Positions 24,501 to 32,927 of a DNA stretch of 64,000 nucleotides are shown in pieces. How positions within the stretch are numbered: the first letter of the stretch is position 1; each line of letters opens with the position of its first letter. Made by a program: the position numbers and the translations under genes. Source of the DNA: Halocaridina rubra (taxonomy: Eukaryota > Arthropoda > Malacostraca > Decapoda > Atyidae); NCBI GenBank assembly GCA_037179515.1, contig JAXCGZ010020799.1, forward strand, positions 78,501 to 142,500, read 5' to 3'. The notes beneath the pieces were generated by a model. It worked only from the letters and a program-made list of their open reading frames with translations, was not told the DNA's origin and did no database searches.

Positions 24501-26319
24501 GAGGTGAAGGAAAAGGAAGGGTACCCTTAGGTAGAAAATATTCACAGATTAAAGAGAAAGTACAAAATGTTATTATGTTACAGAATATTGAACACAGATT
24601 ATAAATAAATGCTGATTACTGATATTAACAAATTAATATCAAATATTAATACAATTTTTTTATGATCTGATTATTAATATACTTATGGCAGGGAGACTAT
24701 TTGTCTGCCTTCGAGATTCATAAAAATTGGATGTGTTTAACATAGAACAGAAACACAGAGATTGGGAATTCAAAAGGGTAAAGTTGGTAGCTGAAAATGT
24801 AAGTTCTTAAAAGAGAAAAATTTTTTGATCATCATGTCCTTACTTTTCATGTCAACAGGCTGGTGTTACTTCAAAGTTAAAAGTAGTGCCATTGGCCAGA
24901 AAACCCCAAGATGCAAGCACAAAACGTGATCATCATCAGCAAGGAAATGAAAAAAATGCAGTCTACAGTAAAGAAACAAATTTACTAACCATCAGCTGTG
25001 AAAACAATGGCTCAAAGGGTAGTCTCTTAACAACTAAATGTGAAAACATCACAAAAGAAACGTCATCAGTCACGATGTGCGAAAACGATGGCATGCAAGA
25101 AAGTGTGTCAGTCTTGGAGTGTCAAAAGGTCAGCAGTCAAGAAAATCTGATGGACATTGATTGTGAAAATAATTCCACAAAGGATAGTCAATTAGATGCA
25201 GGATGTGAAAACTACTCCACGATAGAAAAGGCGTCACTCTCAAGGAGTGTAAATGTTGGCATTGAAGAAACGTTGATGGTTGTTAAAAGTGAAAATAATT
25301 CTTCAAAGGCTAATTTTTTGGCTTCTAGCTGCAATAGCGGTGGCATGAAAAAGGCATCAGAGACAAACTGTGAAACTTTTGGCTCCAAAGAAAATTCGAT
25401 GGTCAATGAATGTGTATATAATTCCACAAAAGATAGTCTTATAGATACCGGACGTGAAAACGACAGCGCCAACAAAAATGCATCTGTCACGAAGTGCAAA
25501 GAGGATGCGAAATTAAATTCGATGGTCATCAATTGCAAAAACGATGACACGAAGGCAATTTCGTCGGCCGCGAAAGGTCAAAACGAGGTCTCAAATTCAC
25601 AGAATGACTCTTGCAAAAATGGTGACTTTGATCTCACGAATAAGAACGCCCAAGGACACCGTAGCCCGAATTCAAAAGCCTGTGGGGTGCGTGTAGTTCC
25701 CTTGGACTGCGTAGCAAACAATCTGTGTAATAGTAATAAAAGTACTTCCAGAGACATGAGAGGCCTGGATAGTAACAAAGGAAGTGGTGATATTGTCTGT
25801 GATAAATTCAGTAAGAGAAGTCCCTCTACTTCCAGTGATGACAATAGTTATAACTCGTTGACTCATTCCACCAGTGATACTCTGGTTCAGTGTGTTGTTA
25901 ATTTGTCGTCTTCGTCATCTCCTTCAACCGATGTTGCTGATCTCAGCAGTTCAAAAATATGTACAAAGACAGAAGCAACCAGTAAGGCAGAGTTACAAAC
26001 CTTTGAGAATAATTCCAAATCAGATAATGTTGAACGAAAAGACTCGAATAAATTTGAACGAGATAGGCAGACTTTCAGTTCCAGTGACACGAGCAGAACT
26101 TCTTTAGGAAGTGAAAATTCTCGTTCTTCCTCCAGTTCAACACATGAAACTATACTGAAACCTTGCGAAACCAGAGACACTGTATGTGAAATGCTGGAAA
26201 AGAAACCTCGCGAAACAAGACCGGAAGTGTGCGAACTGTCGGGTAAGAGAGATTTGGGAGAGGACTCTAAAAATGCTACGTTGTTACCTACGAAAGAAAT
26301 AATATCTCCAGATAAATAA
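16500..26319 (+). CDS. MEPCE: 7SK snRNA methylphosphate capping enzyme (MEPCE / bin3), complete spliced CDS
   Basis: SAM-dependent RNA methyltransferase of the MEPCE/Bin3 family, which puts a methyl group on the 5' gamma-phosphate of 7SK snRNA and stays in the 7SK snRNP that holds P-TEFb. Eight coding exons join in frame: 16500-16639, 17404-17577, 18030-18201, 18819-19045, 19698-20304, 20896-21114, 23236-23391, 24859-26319, with GT/AG borders throughout (3156 nt, 1051 residues plus stop). Residues 78-95 and 123-137 carry the two conserved xDPLNL motifs. Residues 320-333 are the family-typical [14 protein letters not shown]. 358-364 VGCNIGH and 379-384 VGVDID form the SAM-binding region. 462-475 [14 protein letters not shown] and the [11 protein letters not shown] strand (490-500) follow. 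The core ends near 565 ([11 protein letters not shown]). Residues 566-1051 are a serine-rich tail that human MEPCE lacks. The ATG at 16500 is the first in frame; an acceptor-like site just upstream suggests a noncoding 5' exon that I could not locate. Confidence 0.95.
16845..17135 (+). repeat. Family F interspersed repeat in MEPCE intron 1
   Basis: gatgacccaagcagggtaatcaggg ... tttgactctgccacccccttgcaag ... gcagcaattgtatatgtatgtaggtgg..aaaagctaaaagctattaa, with the second half repeated at 17040-17135. The same sequence recurs diverged at 20385-20435 and 52488-52650. Confidence 0.65.
17234..17377 (+). repeat. SINE-C, divergent copy
   Basis: gtggacaccgtggcagagtgataatg...aggtcgagggttctcgg...agggtaactttcacacttgccaaaac. 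It ends 26 bp before the exon 2 acceptor border. Confidence 0.6.
17404..17577 (+). CDS. MEPCE: MEPCE coding exon 2
   Basis: Acceptor ttgtattccag, donor GTAAGT. It encodes residues 47-104, including a basic stretch NKRRKKYR and the conserved motif [18 protein letters not shown] (78-95), nearly the same in vertebrate MEPCE. A divergent tRNA-derived repeat lies just upstream of the acceptor (17234-17377). Confidence 0.92.
18030..18201 (+). CDS. MEPCE: MEPCE coding exon 3
   Basis: Acceptor tatttacag, donor GTAAGT. It encodes residues 105-162. [15 protein letters not shown] (123-137) is the second copy of the DPLNL motif, matching the paired motif of vertebrate MEPCE. It ends in an Arg/Lys-rich run (RRKRRSR) that continues into the next exon and looks like a nuclear localisation signal. 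Confidence 0.92.
18224..18381 (+). repeat. SINE-A copy
   Basis: cgccatagcacaatggttagaatgctc (A-box region), cccatgtttgagccc (B box, diverged), ttaggaagggtatccagtcatc, gcgacacaaaa tail. Starts 22 bp after MEPCE exon 3. Confidence 0.8.
18819..19045 (+). CDS. MEPCE: MEPCE coding exon 4
   Basis: Acceptor with a T-run ending ttttttcag, donor GTAAGT. It begins [10 protein letters not shown], completing the basic cluster, and then encodes an acidic and serine-containing linker to about residue 238. The linker has no recognisable domain; the exon is supported by phase and splice sites. Confidence 0.85.
19112..19252 (-). repeat. SINE-A copy
   Basis: ttgaatgggggtggacacagac ... gccccatggctggctcgaacacagatttgtcatttcc ... 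gctctaaccaatgcggtcccg. Confidence 0.85.
19698..20304 (+). CDS. MEPCE: MEPCE coding exon 5, SAM-binding half of the methyltransferase
   Basis: Acceptor cttcatcag, donor GTAAGT. It includes [12 protein letters not shown] (basic, as in vertebrate MEPCE), the family hallmark [14 protein letters not shown] (residues 320-333), the motif I strand [11 protein letters not shown] (354-364) and the acidic ribose-binding strand VGVDID (379-384). The end of the exon holds an insert-like loop before the VKFTH strand. Confidence 0.95.
20617..20715 (-). repeat. SINE-A fragment
   Basis: atttgattgggggtgaacaca, ttaaggctgaatgtccttcataac, gggattgaaccc; the head is lost. Confidence 0.65.
20896..21114 (+). CDS. 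MEPCE: MEPCE coding exon 6, second half of the methyltransferase core
   Basis: Acceptor ctcgcag, donor GTAAGT, both phase 0 (73 codons, residues 441-513). It encodes the near-invariant [20 protein letters not shown] block and [17 protein letters not shown], typical of the Bin3 domain. Confidence 0.95.
21840..22130 (-). repeat. LINE-derived segment, duplicated 120-bp unit
   Basis: tcctgtcatggatcagcttagt..aacaat and gtcctcctccgt.gca, ending ctcaccacatccatgaacctccactctggtt, present twice (about 21852 and 21979). In reverse it resembles the RTE-like ORF tail (MDVVRED) seen at 22380 and 59850. Confidence 0.6.
22380..22930 (+). repeat. Tandem pieces of an RTE-like LINE ORF tail
   Basis: ggtttatggatgtggtgagggaggac and gtttgggcatgtggtaaggaggga recur at least three times, each about 120-170 bp apart. 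The sense of F.W(F)GHV.RRDEG and [15 protein letters not shown] is recognisable as the end of a LINE ORF2, broken in frame. Confidence 0.6.
22950..23065 (+). repeat. SINE-A, 5'-truncated
   Basis: gcggggcattaggaagggcat ... ctccaacatgtctatgtccacctc ... actaattgtgacacataaaacagc; the tRNA head is absent. Confidence 0.75.
23236..23391 (+). CDS. MEPCE: MEPCE coding exon 7, end of the Bin3 domain
   Basis: Acceptor tctcttttcag, donor GTATGT; 52 codons (residues 514-565). It ends with [13 protein letters not shown], which is where vertebrate MEPCE proteins nearly end. If the following intron is retained, a TAA at 23398-23400 stops translation two codons later, giving a 567-residue form. Confidence 0.94.
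23493..23660 (+). repeat. SINE-A copy in MEPCE intron 7
   Basis: ggggaccatggttgtgtagcggttag, ctgtgttcgagccc (B box intact), ggggcattaggaaggacatcca, gatatataatgacagatgaaacag. A-rich 3' end supplies the AATAAA at 23675. A head-only fragment lies at 23436-23478. Confidence 0.8.
23675..23680 (+). promoter_or_regulatory. Candidate intronic AATAAA for a short MEPCE transcript
   Basis: AATAAA lies about 275 bp after the in-frame TAA that follows exon 7 (23398). It sits in the A-rich end of a SINE-A copy (23493-23660). It could serve a 3' end for an intron-7-retaining transcript, but this is position-based inference only. Confidence 0.2.
23690..23803 (+). repeat. SINE-A copy, 3'-truncated
   Basis: attgcaaacccagtggtcagagtac, gaagtgacaaacccatatttgag, gcattaggcagggcatctagcc. 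Confidence 0.65.
24210..24402 (+). repeat. SINE-C copy, damaged head
   Basis: ggccgccttgac..., aggtcgagggcttgcagcccaccacggtctgaggttag, cactcagggtaacagttacacttgcc, ggcaccgtcctagtcattagtagaaaagggag. Confidence 0.75.
24859..26319 (+). CDS. MEPCE: MEPCE terminal exon, long repetitive Ser-rich tail
   Basis: Acceptor tgtcaacag, then 486 codons open to TAA at 26317-26319, in phase with exon 7. The tail is rich in Ser, Asn, Lys, Asp and Thr, hydrophilic and probably disordered. It contains degenerate repeats of about 14 residues built on CEN.S.K, grouped into units of about 41 residues whose starts lie at 25141, 25267, 25390 and 25513 (126, 123 and 123 nt apart), with an earlier unit from 24973. The second half (from about 25570) is Ser-rich without clear repeats. 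Such a tail is not part of the catalytic domain; its role is unknown. Confidence 0.85.
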   Translation, partial: AGVTSKLKVVPLARKPQDASTKRDHHQQGNEKNAVYSKETNLLTISCENNGSKGSLLTTKCENITKETSSVTMCENDGMQESVSVLECQKVSSQENLMDIDCENNSTKDSQLDAGCENYSTIEKASLSRSVNVGIEETLMVVKSENNSSKANFLASSCNSGGMKKASETNCETFGSKENSMVNECVYNSTKDSLIDTGRENDSANKNASVTKCKEDAKLNSMVINCKNDDTKAISSAAKGQNEVSNSQNDSCKNGDFDLTNKNAQGHRSPNSKACGVRVVPLDCVANNLCNSNKSTSRDMRGLDSNKGSGDIVCDKFSKRSPSTSSDDNSYNSLTHSTSDTLVQCVVNLSSSSSPSTDVADLSSSKICTKTEATSKAELQTFENNSKSDNVERKDSNKFERDRQTFSSSDTSRTSLGSENSRSSSSSTHETILKPCETRDTVCEMLEKKPRETRPEVCELSGKRDLGEDSKNATLLPTKEIISPDK

Positions 26320-26780
26320 AAATTAACTAAAGAGTTGAAAAGGATGGGGCATTTTATATGTGAACATGGGGTTTAATGGTTACGTTAAAAGTTTAACCTG
26401 ACTTTATATAGCTGTGAAAGTCAAATCCCTCTGTGAAATAGACAGCTAAAGTGAATATTACGGATTGACGAACACTGCAGCGAATAAATCAAATCCGGAG
26501 AAATTTCTTTTTTAGGAATCAGTCAGACTTTTTGTTTTTCAAGTCATAGTGTTAAGGACTTTTCTTTTTTAATATTTGTCACACATATAAAATTAAATCT
26601 TCAATGTGACAGGTTCTTGTTTCTTCTCAGATCGAACTTCAAAGGAATATGCTTCGTTTTTTTTTGTCTTAAATATTTAAAACAAAAAATATGCAATGAA
26701 ACCATATTGCAAAAAAATGGGCAATATTAAGTTTATATAAGGAGTTTTATTTAACCTCCCTTTACTAATTACTGCACCAC
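26320..26780 (+). other. MEPCE 3' untranslated region, presumed
   Basis: AT-rich, no open frame of note, no interspersed repeat recognised, and it contains the AATAAA at 26483. The true transcript end cannot be placed from sequence. Confidence 0.4.
26483..26488 (+). promoter_or_regulatory. Candidate MEPCE polyadenylation signal
   Basis: First AATAAA downstream of the MEPCE stop at 26319 (about 165 bp). The following 150 bp are T-rich, as expected of a downstream element. No other AATAAA is obvious before 26700. Confidence 0.4.
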
Positions 26781-26799
26781 ACACAATCACATACGCCAA

Positions 26800-26875
26800 C
26801 AACATGACATCCACTCCCTGAGAGCTTTGTGGGAAAGCTTGGGATCAGCGATAGGGCTGTTTGGCCAGACAGCCT
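26800..26875 (-). repeat. Family E interspersed repeat
   Basis: ccctgagagctttgtgggaaagcttgggatcagcg, reverse of a unit also at 49785-49900, 53735-53845 and 60405-60520 (gctgcctggccaaac ... cccgggcttttccacagagctctcagagag). Origin unknown. Confidence 0.6.
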
Positions 26876-26924
26876 AGGTATCGTCAACAACAAAAACTTA
26901 CTCTCAACAATAAAGTCCTACATG

Positions 26925-27089
26925 GGGACTGCAGTAGTGCAGTGGTTATAGCACTCAACTTGTGAAGTGACAAACCAGTGTTTGAGCCCACCATGGGGCA
27001 TCAAGAACAGCATCTAGCCCTAATTTCCCAACTCTAACTCATGTCTATCCCCATTCGAACAGGACTTAATAGTGACAATACGGCAAGCA
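26925..27089 (+). repeat. SINE-A copy
   Basis: ggggactgcagtagtgcagtggttatagc, agtgtttgagcccaccatgggg, gcatctagccctaatttccc, ttaatagtgacaatacgg. Confidence 0.85.
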
Positions 27090-27156
27090 TAAGAAAAAAG
27101 TATGTGTAAAGAAACTTATTCAGGTTTCTGTTTAATCTAAGGCTTTACTTGGTGTA

Positions 27157-27262
<106 letters not shown>

Positions 27263-27364
27263 ACTATGTTGTACATACGTACTGCTATTGCAAATCATCC
27301 TACTTATATCAAATAGCATGATATCTCTTTGACCAAACATCATAAGACTCCAACACTTGCACTA

Positions 27365-27565
27365 CACTTTGTATCAATTTATTTCTTTTTATGTACAATA
27401 CTTTTGTCCCCCTGTGAGGGACACAAGAATACCTCCTTGGTGTCTTGTGTATCATAAAAGTCAACTAAATGGGGTGAGGCAAGGAGACTGGGATTCGTAT
27501 TTTTATTTTCTTACCACAAAGCCAAGTTATTTGCTTTGACTCAACCATCCTTATTAGGGGCTTTG
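27365..27565 (+). repeat. Family D interspersed repeat
   Basis: cataaaagtcaactaaatggggtgaggcaag...actgggattc...ttgctttgactcaaccatccttatta. The same unit recurs at 44243-44430 (-), 46690-46755 (+), 48755-48890 (-), 48930-49085 (-), 51340-51475 (+), 51515-51640 (+), 54925-55050 (+) and 61780-61830 (-). No tRNA head or terminal inverted repeat recognised. Confidence 0.65.
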
Positions 27566-27586
27566 TTATAGTACTGTATACATATA

Positions 27587-27785
27587 CAGACGCTCCCCTA
27601 CTTAAAATAACCGAGTTACGAACAGAAACCTACCCATGTATAACTGTCTTTAGCCTAAGTACTGTACAATTCTGCTTATGTATGTACTGTACAGTACTTT
27701 TTTTTACCTAAACACAATTTCTGATTAATTCTACTTATGAGCAGACTTCTGGAACCTAACTCGTTCATAAGTAGGGGAGTGTCTG
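27587..27785. mobile_element. 199-bp MITE with TA target duplication (Tc1/mariner type)
   Basis: Termini CAGACGCTCCCCTACTTA and TAAGTAGGGGAGTGTCTG are inverted repeats with one mismatch, and TA flanks both ends (27585-27586 and 27786-27787). Inner pieces (cgagttacgaac / gttcataag, taactcg) are partly complementary too. No coding capacity. TA duplication and length fit a Tc1/mariner-like non-autonomous element. Confidence 0.82.
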
Positions 27786-28055
27786 TATATGGTCTTACAA
27801 TTTTTGTCAAGTAAATGTTACTTTCTCGCATTACAAGGCTAAAAGAATATACCTATAGTTTTGATGGAAGTTAACGTGTATATATGCCTGCTAGCACTGC
27901 CTACCTCCTAGTGTAGAATGGGGCTATTTGGCTTTGCCCTTTTGGCACTAAGGTGTTCTGGTTAGGTTAAGAAAGTTTAGTGCCAAAAGGGTGGTGCCCT
28001 CCTAGAAAATCTAGTTTCCCTATAACAAAATAATTGTAATTATCTAGGCAGCTTG

Positions 28056-28230
28056 AAAAGTGCCTCAGTAGCTCATGGTTAGAGCGCTCAACTTGAGAAG
28101 TGAAAAACCCATGTTCGACTCCATGGCAGGGTACTGGAAGGGAGTCATCCAGCCTTAATTCCCCAGCTCCTACCTGTCTGCGTCCACCTCCATTCAAATT
28201 GAGATTAATAGGGACAAAAAAGCAAAACCA
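28056..28230 (+). repeat. SINE-A copy
   Basis: cagtagctcatggttagagcgctcaac, cccatgttcgactcc, gtcatccagccttaattccccagctcc, gattaatagggacaaaaaagc. Confidence 0.85.
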
Positions 28231-28304
28231 AATCTTGCTCTGATCTAAAAGTTCATTACTTAAACAGCTTTCCACACTTATACTTAACATTTCTGTAAGT
28301 TTTA

Positions 28305-28411
28305 TGTCACTATTTGTCTGTATTACTGGGGTAGACACTGACAAACTGGAGCTGGGGAAATAAGACAGGATACATTTTCTAAAGCCTCGAGCATGGGTCT
28401 GTCACTTACCG
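28305..28411 (-). repeat. SINE-A fragment
   Basis: tactggggtagacactgacaaactggagctggg ... gcctcgagcatgggtctgtcacttacc. Confidence 0.65.
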
Positions 28412-28621
28412 ATACTTACTTTTGCATATTTACCTTAATTGACATACTGGCGCTGTCCTACGTACTGGATAACCTCTGACCTCATGGTGTCAATAATGTA
28501 CTGTAGTTCTAAAGCTCTTACAAGACAGTACAGCATTCTCTAAAAGAGAAAATAGCCAAAAATAGTGACAATTAAAAGAGAGACGGGAGAATATTTTAAG
28601 ATATTCACTATAATCCTCGTT

Positions 28622-28735
28622 TTGTGTCACTATTTGTCCCAATTATGGGGGTGGACAAAGACACAATGTGGATGGGGATTTAGGGCTGGATGCCCTTCCT
28701 AACAACACCTAAGTTCAGCATTCTAACAATTGGGT
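28622..28735 (-). repeat. SINE-A fragment
   Basis: tgtcactatttgtcccaattatgggggtggac, tagggctggatgcccttcctaacaac, then a shortened head. Confidence 0.7.
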
Positions 28736-28837
28736 TTAACCATCACAGAAATATTAAAAATTTCACCACACTAAAAGTAACTCCTTATAATATACTAAAG
28801 AGATTCTATAATAATAAGATACATGGAGCAAAAGTTG

Positions 28838-28985
28838 GGGACCGCAATAGCACAGTAGTTAGAGCATTCGACTCGGGAAGTGACAAACCTCCAAGCAATC
28901 CCACCACGAGGCGTTATAGCCTTCATTCCCCAGCTCCAACCAGAGTCCACCCCCAAAATGGAAATTAACAGTGACGCATAAAAGC
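28838..28985 (+). repeat. SINE-A copy
   Basis: ggggaccgcaatagcacagtagttagagc, ctcgggaagtgacaaacc, ccttcattccccagctccaacc, ttaacagtgacgcataaaagc. The B box is damaged. Confidence 0.85.
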
Positions 28986-28999
28986 AAAGATCAAACAGT

Positions 29000-29497
29000 A
29001 GGAGATATATACTTATCTCTTGTATAGGGTATTTATTTCCAGGTAAAGTTTTGATAGTACGAAACTTAGCAACTTCCGCCTCTATAGATACCATTCGTAA
29101 AGACCCCTTTTGGGATCTCTTGAAGAATTGGTACCTGCCTTTTATCAACTGCGAAGAAAGGTTTGTAAATATGAATAACCCTACAGCACTCTGGGGTTAC
29201 TCTTCTTTACTAGATCCCCACAGCAGCGGCTATAGTCTGATTCTCACCCCAGAAAGGTCAATATTCAGGGTCTCGAGGTACCTCGTAAAAGTACCCTTCG
29301 CCAGAACCACTAGAGGAAGAGATAGTAGAAGCATCCCTGCATATGGTGAGTACACAATACGAAGTGAAAGGGTCTGTGGTGGAACAGTTTCCTGCTAAGT
29401 CTTTGCTTAAATATGGGTACAGATGCCTATTCAGCAATTCCCATGTAATTTTCTCATTAATGAGGCATTCATTGCAGCCTTTCCGTTTAGTTCTGGT
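29000..29497. other. Unrecognised sequence with a weak open frame
   Basis: Open for 115 codons at 29051-29398 (+) with fairly balanced composition (contains KDPFWDLLKNWYLPFINCEE), and overlapping open frames on the other strand. No family recognised, no splice or promoter context, so no gene is called. Confidence 0.25.
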
Positions 29498-29550
29498 AAG
29501 TCCCCATTTGTATGGGGGTGGAGACAGACGGGTTAGAGCTGGGGAATGAA
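29498..29550 (-). repeat. SINE-A tail fragment
   Basis: ccccatttgtatgggggtggagacagacgggttagagctgggg. Confidence 0.6.
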
Positions 29551-29792
29551 ACATTCTCATAAATTCAGAGTATAAGAAAAAATCTGATACGATAGCACAC
29601 TGCTAATAATGGATACTATTTCAATTTAAAGGATGCTCTTTATGATGTAATCCATCCTCTCACAACCACATTGAAAATTGAATTGAGTAAGTCTTAATAT
29701 GTAGACTGATAAGTCTCCCCCTCCCTCCATCCCCCCCAAAGCCTCTCTCCCACTCGATCGGATGATTTTGTTGATGACCTTGAGTTCCCCCC

Positions 29793-29798
<6 letters not shown>

Positions 29799-29887
<89 letters not shown>

Positions 29888-29948
29888 GAGATGGAGCAAG
29901 GTAGACTTGTTTACTCACAAGTCTCTCTCTGTCTCTCTCTCTCTCTCT
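29799..29948. repeat. (TC)n microsatellite
   Basis: About 86 bp of TC, then a second shorter TC run at 29921-29948 after a 38-bp unique piece. Confidence 0.95.
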
Positions 29949-30087
29949 GTCGGGGTAAAGCAAGGTGGGTTGTTGCTTACTCTCTAGTTTAAATGTTGAA
30001 TTCTCATCTATATAATAAGGAAAAACGGGAAAAAATTAAATGAACAAAATAAATGTTTTACAACACAAAAAACTTGTTTTAAGTGCA

Positions 30088-30172
30088 AAAGGACTTGTTT
30101 TGGCAGACGTAATCGTTACCCTGAGTGCATGCCCTTGCTAACCTCACACCGTGGTGGGGCGCGAACCCTAGA
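30088..30172 (-). repeat. SINE-C partial copy
   Basis: aaggacttgttttggcagacgtaatcgttaccctgagtgcatgcccttgctaacctc, then tggggcgcgaaccct of the head. Confidence 0.8.
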
Positions 30173-30950
30173 TTATTATTATTATTATTATAACAAAGTT
30201 ATAACAATAATAATAATAATAATACGGTAGTCATAACTTTATCAAACTACTACTATTACTTACTACTACAACTACAACTACTACTACTAATAATAAAACA
30301 GACCACATGATATAGATTTAATCCTACGCATTCCATTGATCCTGGCTAGGGACTGTTCTCGAGAGGGACAGTACTAGTTTTTTTTATAGTCTCTAACCCC
30401 TGCCAACTTAACAGACAACAGAGTACATCAGTATATAACTGTCCTGCGTCTATTCATATAGATAGTTTACATATAAAACTACATATATTCGTACGAAAGA
30501 GCGTATTTTCATATTTATGCTCACGGAAAAGAGCCCTATGCTTGTGAGTCCCCGTCACCTGGTCAGCTTTAATTTTTTTTTTTTTACTCAAGAGCACATA
30601 CTATTTAAAATTGAATGAATATATACATATTCTCGTACATAATATTGTATGTATTTACATATGTGTACAACGTGCACATTACATCATGACATGTATACAT
30701 TATTAATGAAGACTGGTGTCCTTGTATTATAAGAATAAAAACAATAATTAAAGAGAGAGAGAGAGAGAGACTTTAACGCATTTAATATTGTTCGTTCTTT
30801 CCCGTCTCCTAGCCATACAAGACTTTTATATGAATTTAATATAACAAATTAAGCAAATAAGTATTTGTATGATCATAATTAAATGCAAAGAAATATTAAT
30901 ACATTTTGCGATACAAGTCATAGACCAAAGTATCGTGAACGGACTATACA
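30173..30950. other. AT-rich sequence with simple repeats; LINE-A tail remnant
   Basis: (ATT)n and (ACT)n tracts near 30180-30300 and a (GA)n tract near 30755. At 30517-30570, tcacggaaaagagccctatgcttgtgag is a reverse-strand LINE-A 3' tail. No gene seen. Confidence 0.45.
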
Positions 30951-31017
30951 ATGATTTTTTTTTTCGATATTTATATGAATATAATCATAGTTATATATAA
31001 TTTACAGCTTTACTTAG

Positions 31018-31125
31018 CAGCAGCAGCAGCAGCAGCAACAGTAGCAGTAGTAGTAATAATAATAAACAATATTAGCAGGCCATGTAATAGCAGTAGTATT
31101 AGTAATAGTAATAATAATAATTTTG
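31018..31125. repeat. Imperfect trinucleotide tract (GCA/GTA/AAT)
   Basis: gcagcagcagcagcagcaacagtagcagtagtagtaataataataa, then a second similar patch. Explains the poly-Ala reading frame. Confidence 0.8.
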
Positions 31126-31318
31126 TTCCGGTTTTACGTCACGGACTCCCTTTTCATCCAAGGGCTAAGACGGTTGCCTTCTTGCAAAGGACTTGTTTTG
31201 GCAGATGTAATCGTTACCCTGAGTGCATGCCCTTGCTAACCTCAGATCGTGACGGGGCGCGAATCCTCGACCTGACGCCTCAGAGTCGCGGACGCTACCG
31301 CTTGAGCCACGGTGACTA
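31125..31318 (-). repeat. SINE-C full copy
   Basis: ttccggttttacgtcacggactccc to gacggggcgcgaatcctcgacctgacgcctcagagtcgcggacgc and ttgagccacggtgac. The tRNA-like head is at the right end. Confidence 0.88.
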
Positions 31319-31319
31319 C

Positions 31320-31362
<43 letters not shown>

Positions 31363-31377
31363 GCTGATGTAGTAGTA

Positions 31378-31419
<42 letters not shown>

Positions 31420-31427
31420 GTAATAAC

Positions 31428-31461
<34 letters not shown>

Positions 31462-31487
31462 TTAATAACAATAATAATAATAATAAT
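31319..31487. repeat. (AAT)n microsatellite
   Basis: Three long AAT runs with short breaks, starting where the SINE-C head ends. Confidence 0.95.
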
Positions 31488-31972
31488 GTGTATAAAAGAG
31501 AGTTCTACCAATATGAACCTATGGGGATAGCTAGACCTGAATACAAAACAAGATTCGATAGCCTAAGGACATCAGCCACTGAACCGCCTATTTTTACGTT
31601 GATAAAAGGAAACAAAAAGTTGCTATATTTATTTATTCGTGAATTTTTCCTTTTTTATATCCTATGGGAGGGATTCGAACCCGGGTCTGATAAAACGAGA
31701 GGTAGACTAAAAAAAAAATAAAAAAATCTATCGTTTATATTATATTGCCTTGAAGAATTATCTATTTAATTATTCATCTATCTATCTATCTATTACATTT
31801 ATATTGTTTTGAATAATTATCTATGTAATTATCTATCTATTATGTTTATTTTATATTGTTTTAGAGAATTCTCTACTTAAATATTTATCTATGCGTAGCC
31901 AGTAAAATACGAGAAAGCGGACTAATATTCATATAGATAAATAAATCAGGAATAATTTTCTTCTTTAACAAA

Positions 31973-32215
<243 letters not shown>

Positions 32216-32359
32216 AAAAATCACATTATCTAATCAATGTTTAATGAAAATAAAAATCTTCAGACTCTTTAGATAAGAGAAATCACACAGATTAAGAAAC
32301 AACCTTCAAAAGGTGTTAATATATTTCCTTTTTGTATATCTCTGCTAAATACAGAGGGA

Positions 32360-32470
32360 TCTTTTCCCATGCTTACATCTGTCCCTTCACATCTAAAAAG
32401 TCACAACACTCCCATCTACGTTTCACTTTGCTTTATGTTTTCTTGGTGCCTGGGCCCGATGAGGACCACA
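32360..32470 (+). repeat. Family B fragment
   Basis: atgcttacatctgtcccttcacatct..aagtcacaacactcccatct, gcctgggcccgatgagg. Confidence 0.7.
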
Positions 32471-32639
32471 TTCAAAATAAATATACCAAACTTAACTTAA
32501 CCTAATCTAACCTTTGACCCACATTAAGGAGTCATGTAGTAGGTTGTTCCATGGCATCAATCGCCCGTTGCAATACTACAGCTGAAGGGTCTTGTGAACT
32601 TAAGTAAGACTGTCCAGGACAGTTCGATGTTAAGTTTTC

Positions 32640-32927
32640 CTTCAGTTACGGTTCTCTTTCTATGCCTACATCAACACCGAATATTCGTGGCCCAAGCGGT
32701 AGCGTCCGCGACTCTGAGGCGTCAGGTCGAGGGTTCGCGCCCCGTCACGGTATGAGGTTAGCAAGGGCATGCACTCAGGGTAACGATTACATCTGCCAAA
32801 ACAAGTCCTTCGCAAGAAGGCAACCGTCCTAGCCCTTAGTAGAAAAGGGAGTCCGTGACGTAAAACCGGAACAATAACAGTAACAACATCATTACACATG
32901 TCTTATTATCCCTTCACATCTGACGAG
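32640..32927 (+). repeat. Family B copy split by SINE-C
   Basis: Left part tatgcctacatcaacaccgaatattcgtgg (to about 32686) and right part catcattacacatgtcttattatcccttcacatctgac (32887-32927) flank SINE-C. Unsplit copies (9055) run through this point. Confidence 0.75.
32687..32872 (+). repeat. SINE-C full copy nested in family B
   Basis: gtggcccaagcggtagcgtccgcg, aggcgtcaggtcgagggttcgcgccccgtcacgg, gtaacgattacatctgcc, gtccttcgcaagaaggcaaccgtcctagccc, ending gacgtaaaaccggaac. Confidence 0.9.

Noticed and set aside
27967..28344. 125-codon reverse frame
   Set aside because: Mostly the antisense of a SINE-A copy (28056-28230).
31660..31710. tRNA-like T arm (ggattcgaaccc) on the reverse strand
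   Set aside because: Only a 3'-half-like piece; no matching 5' half or acceptor stem nearby.
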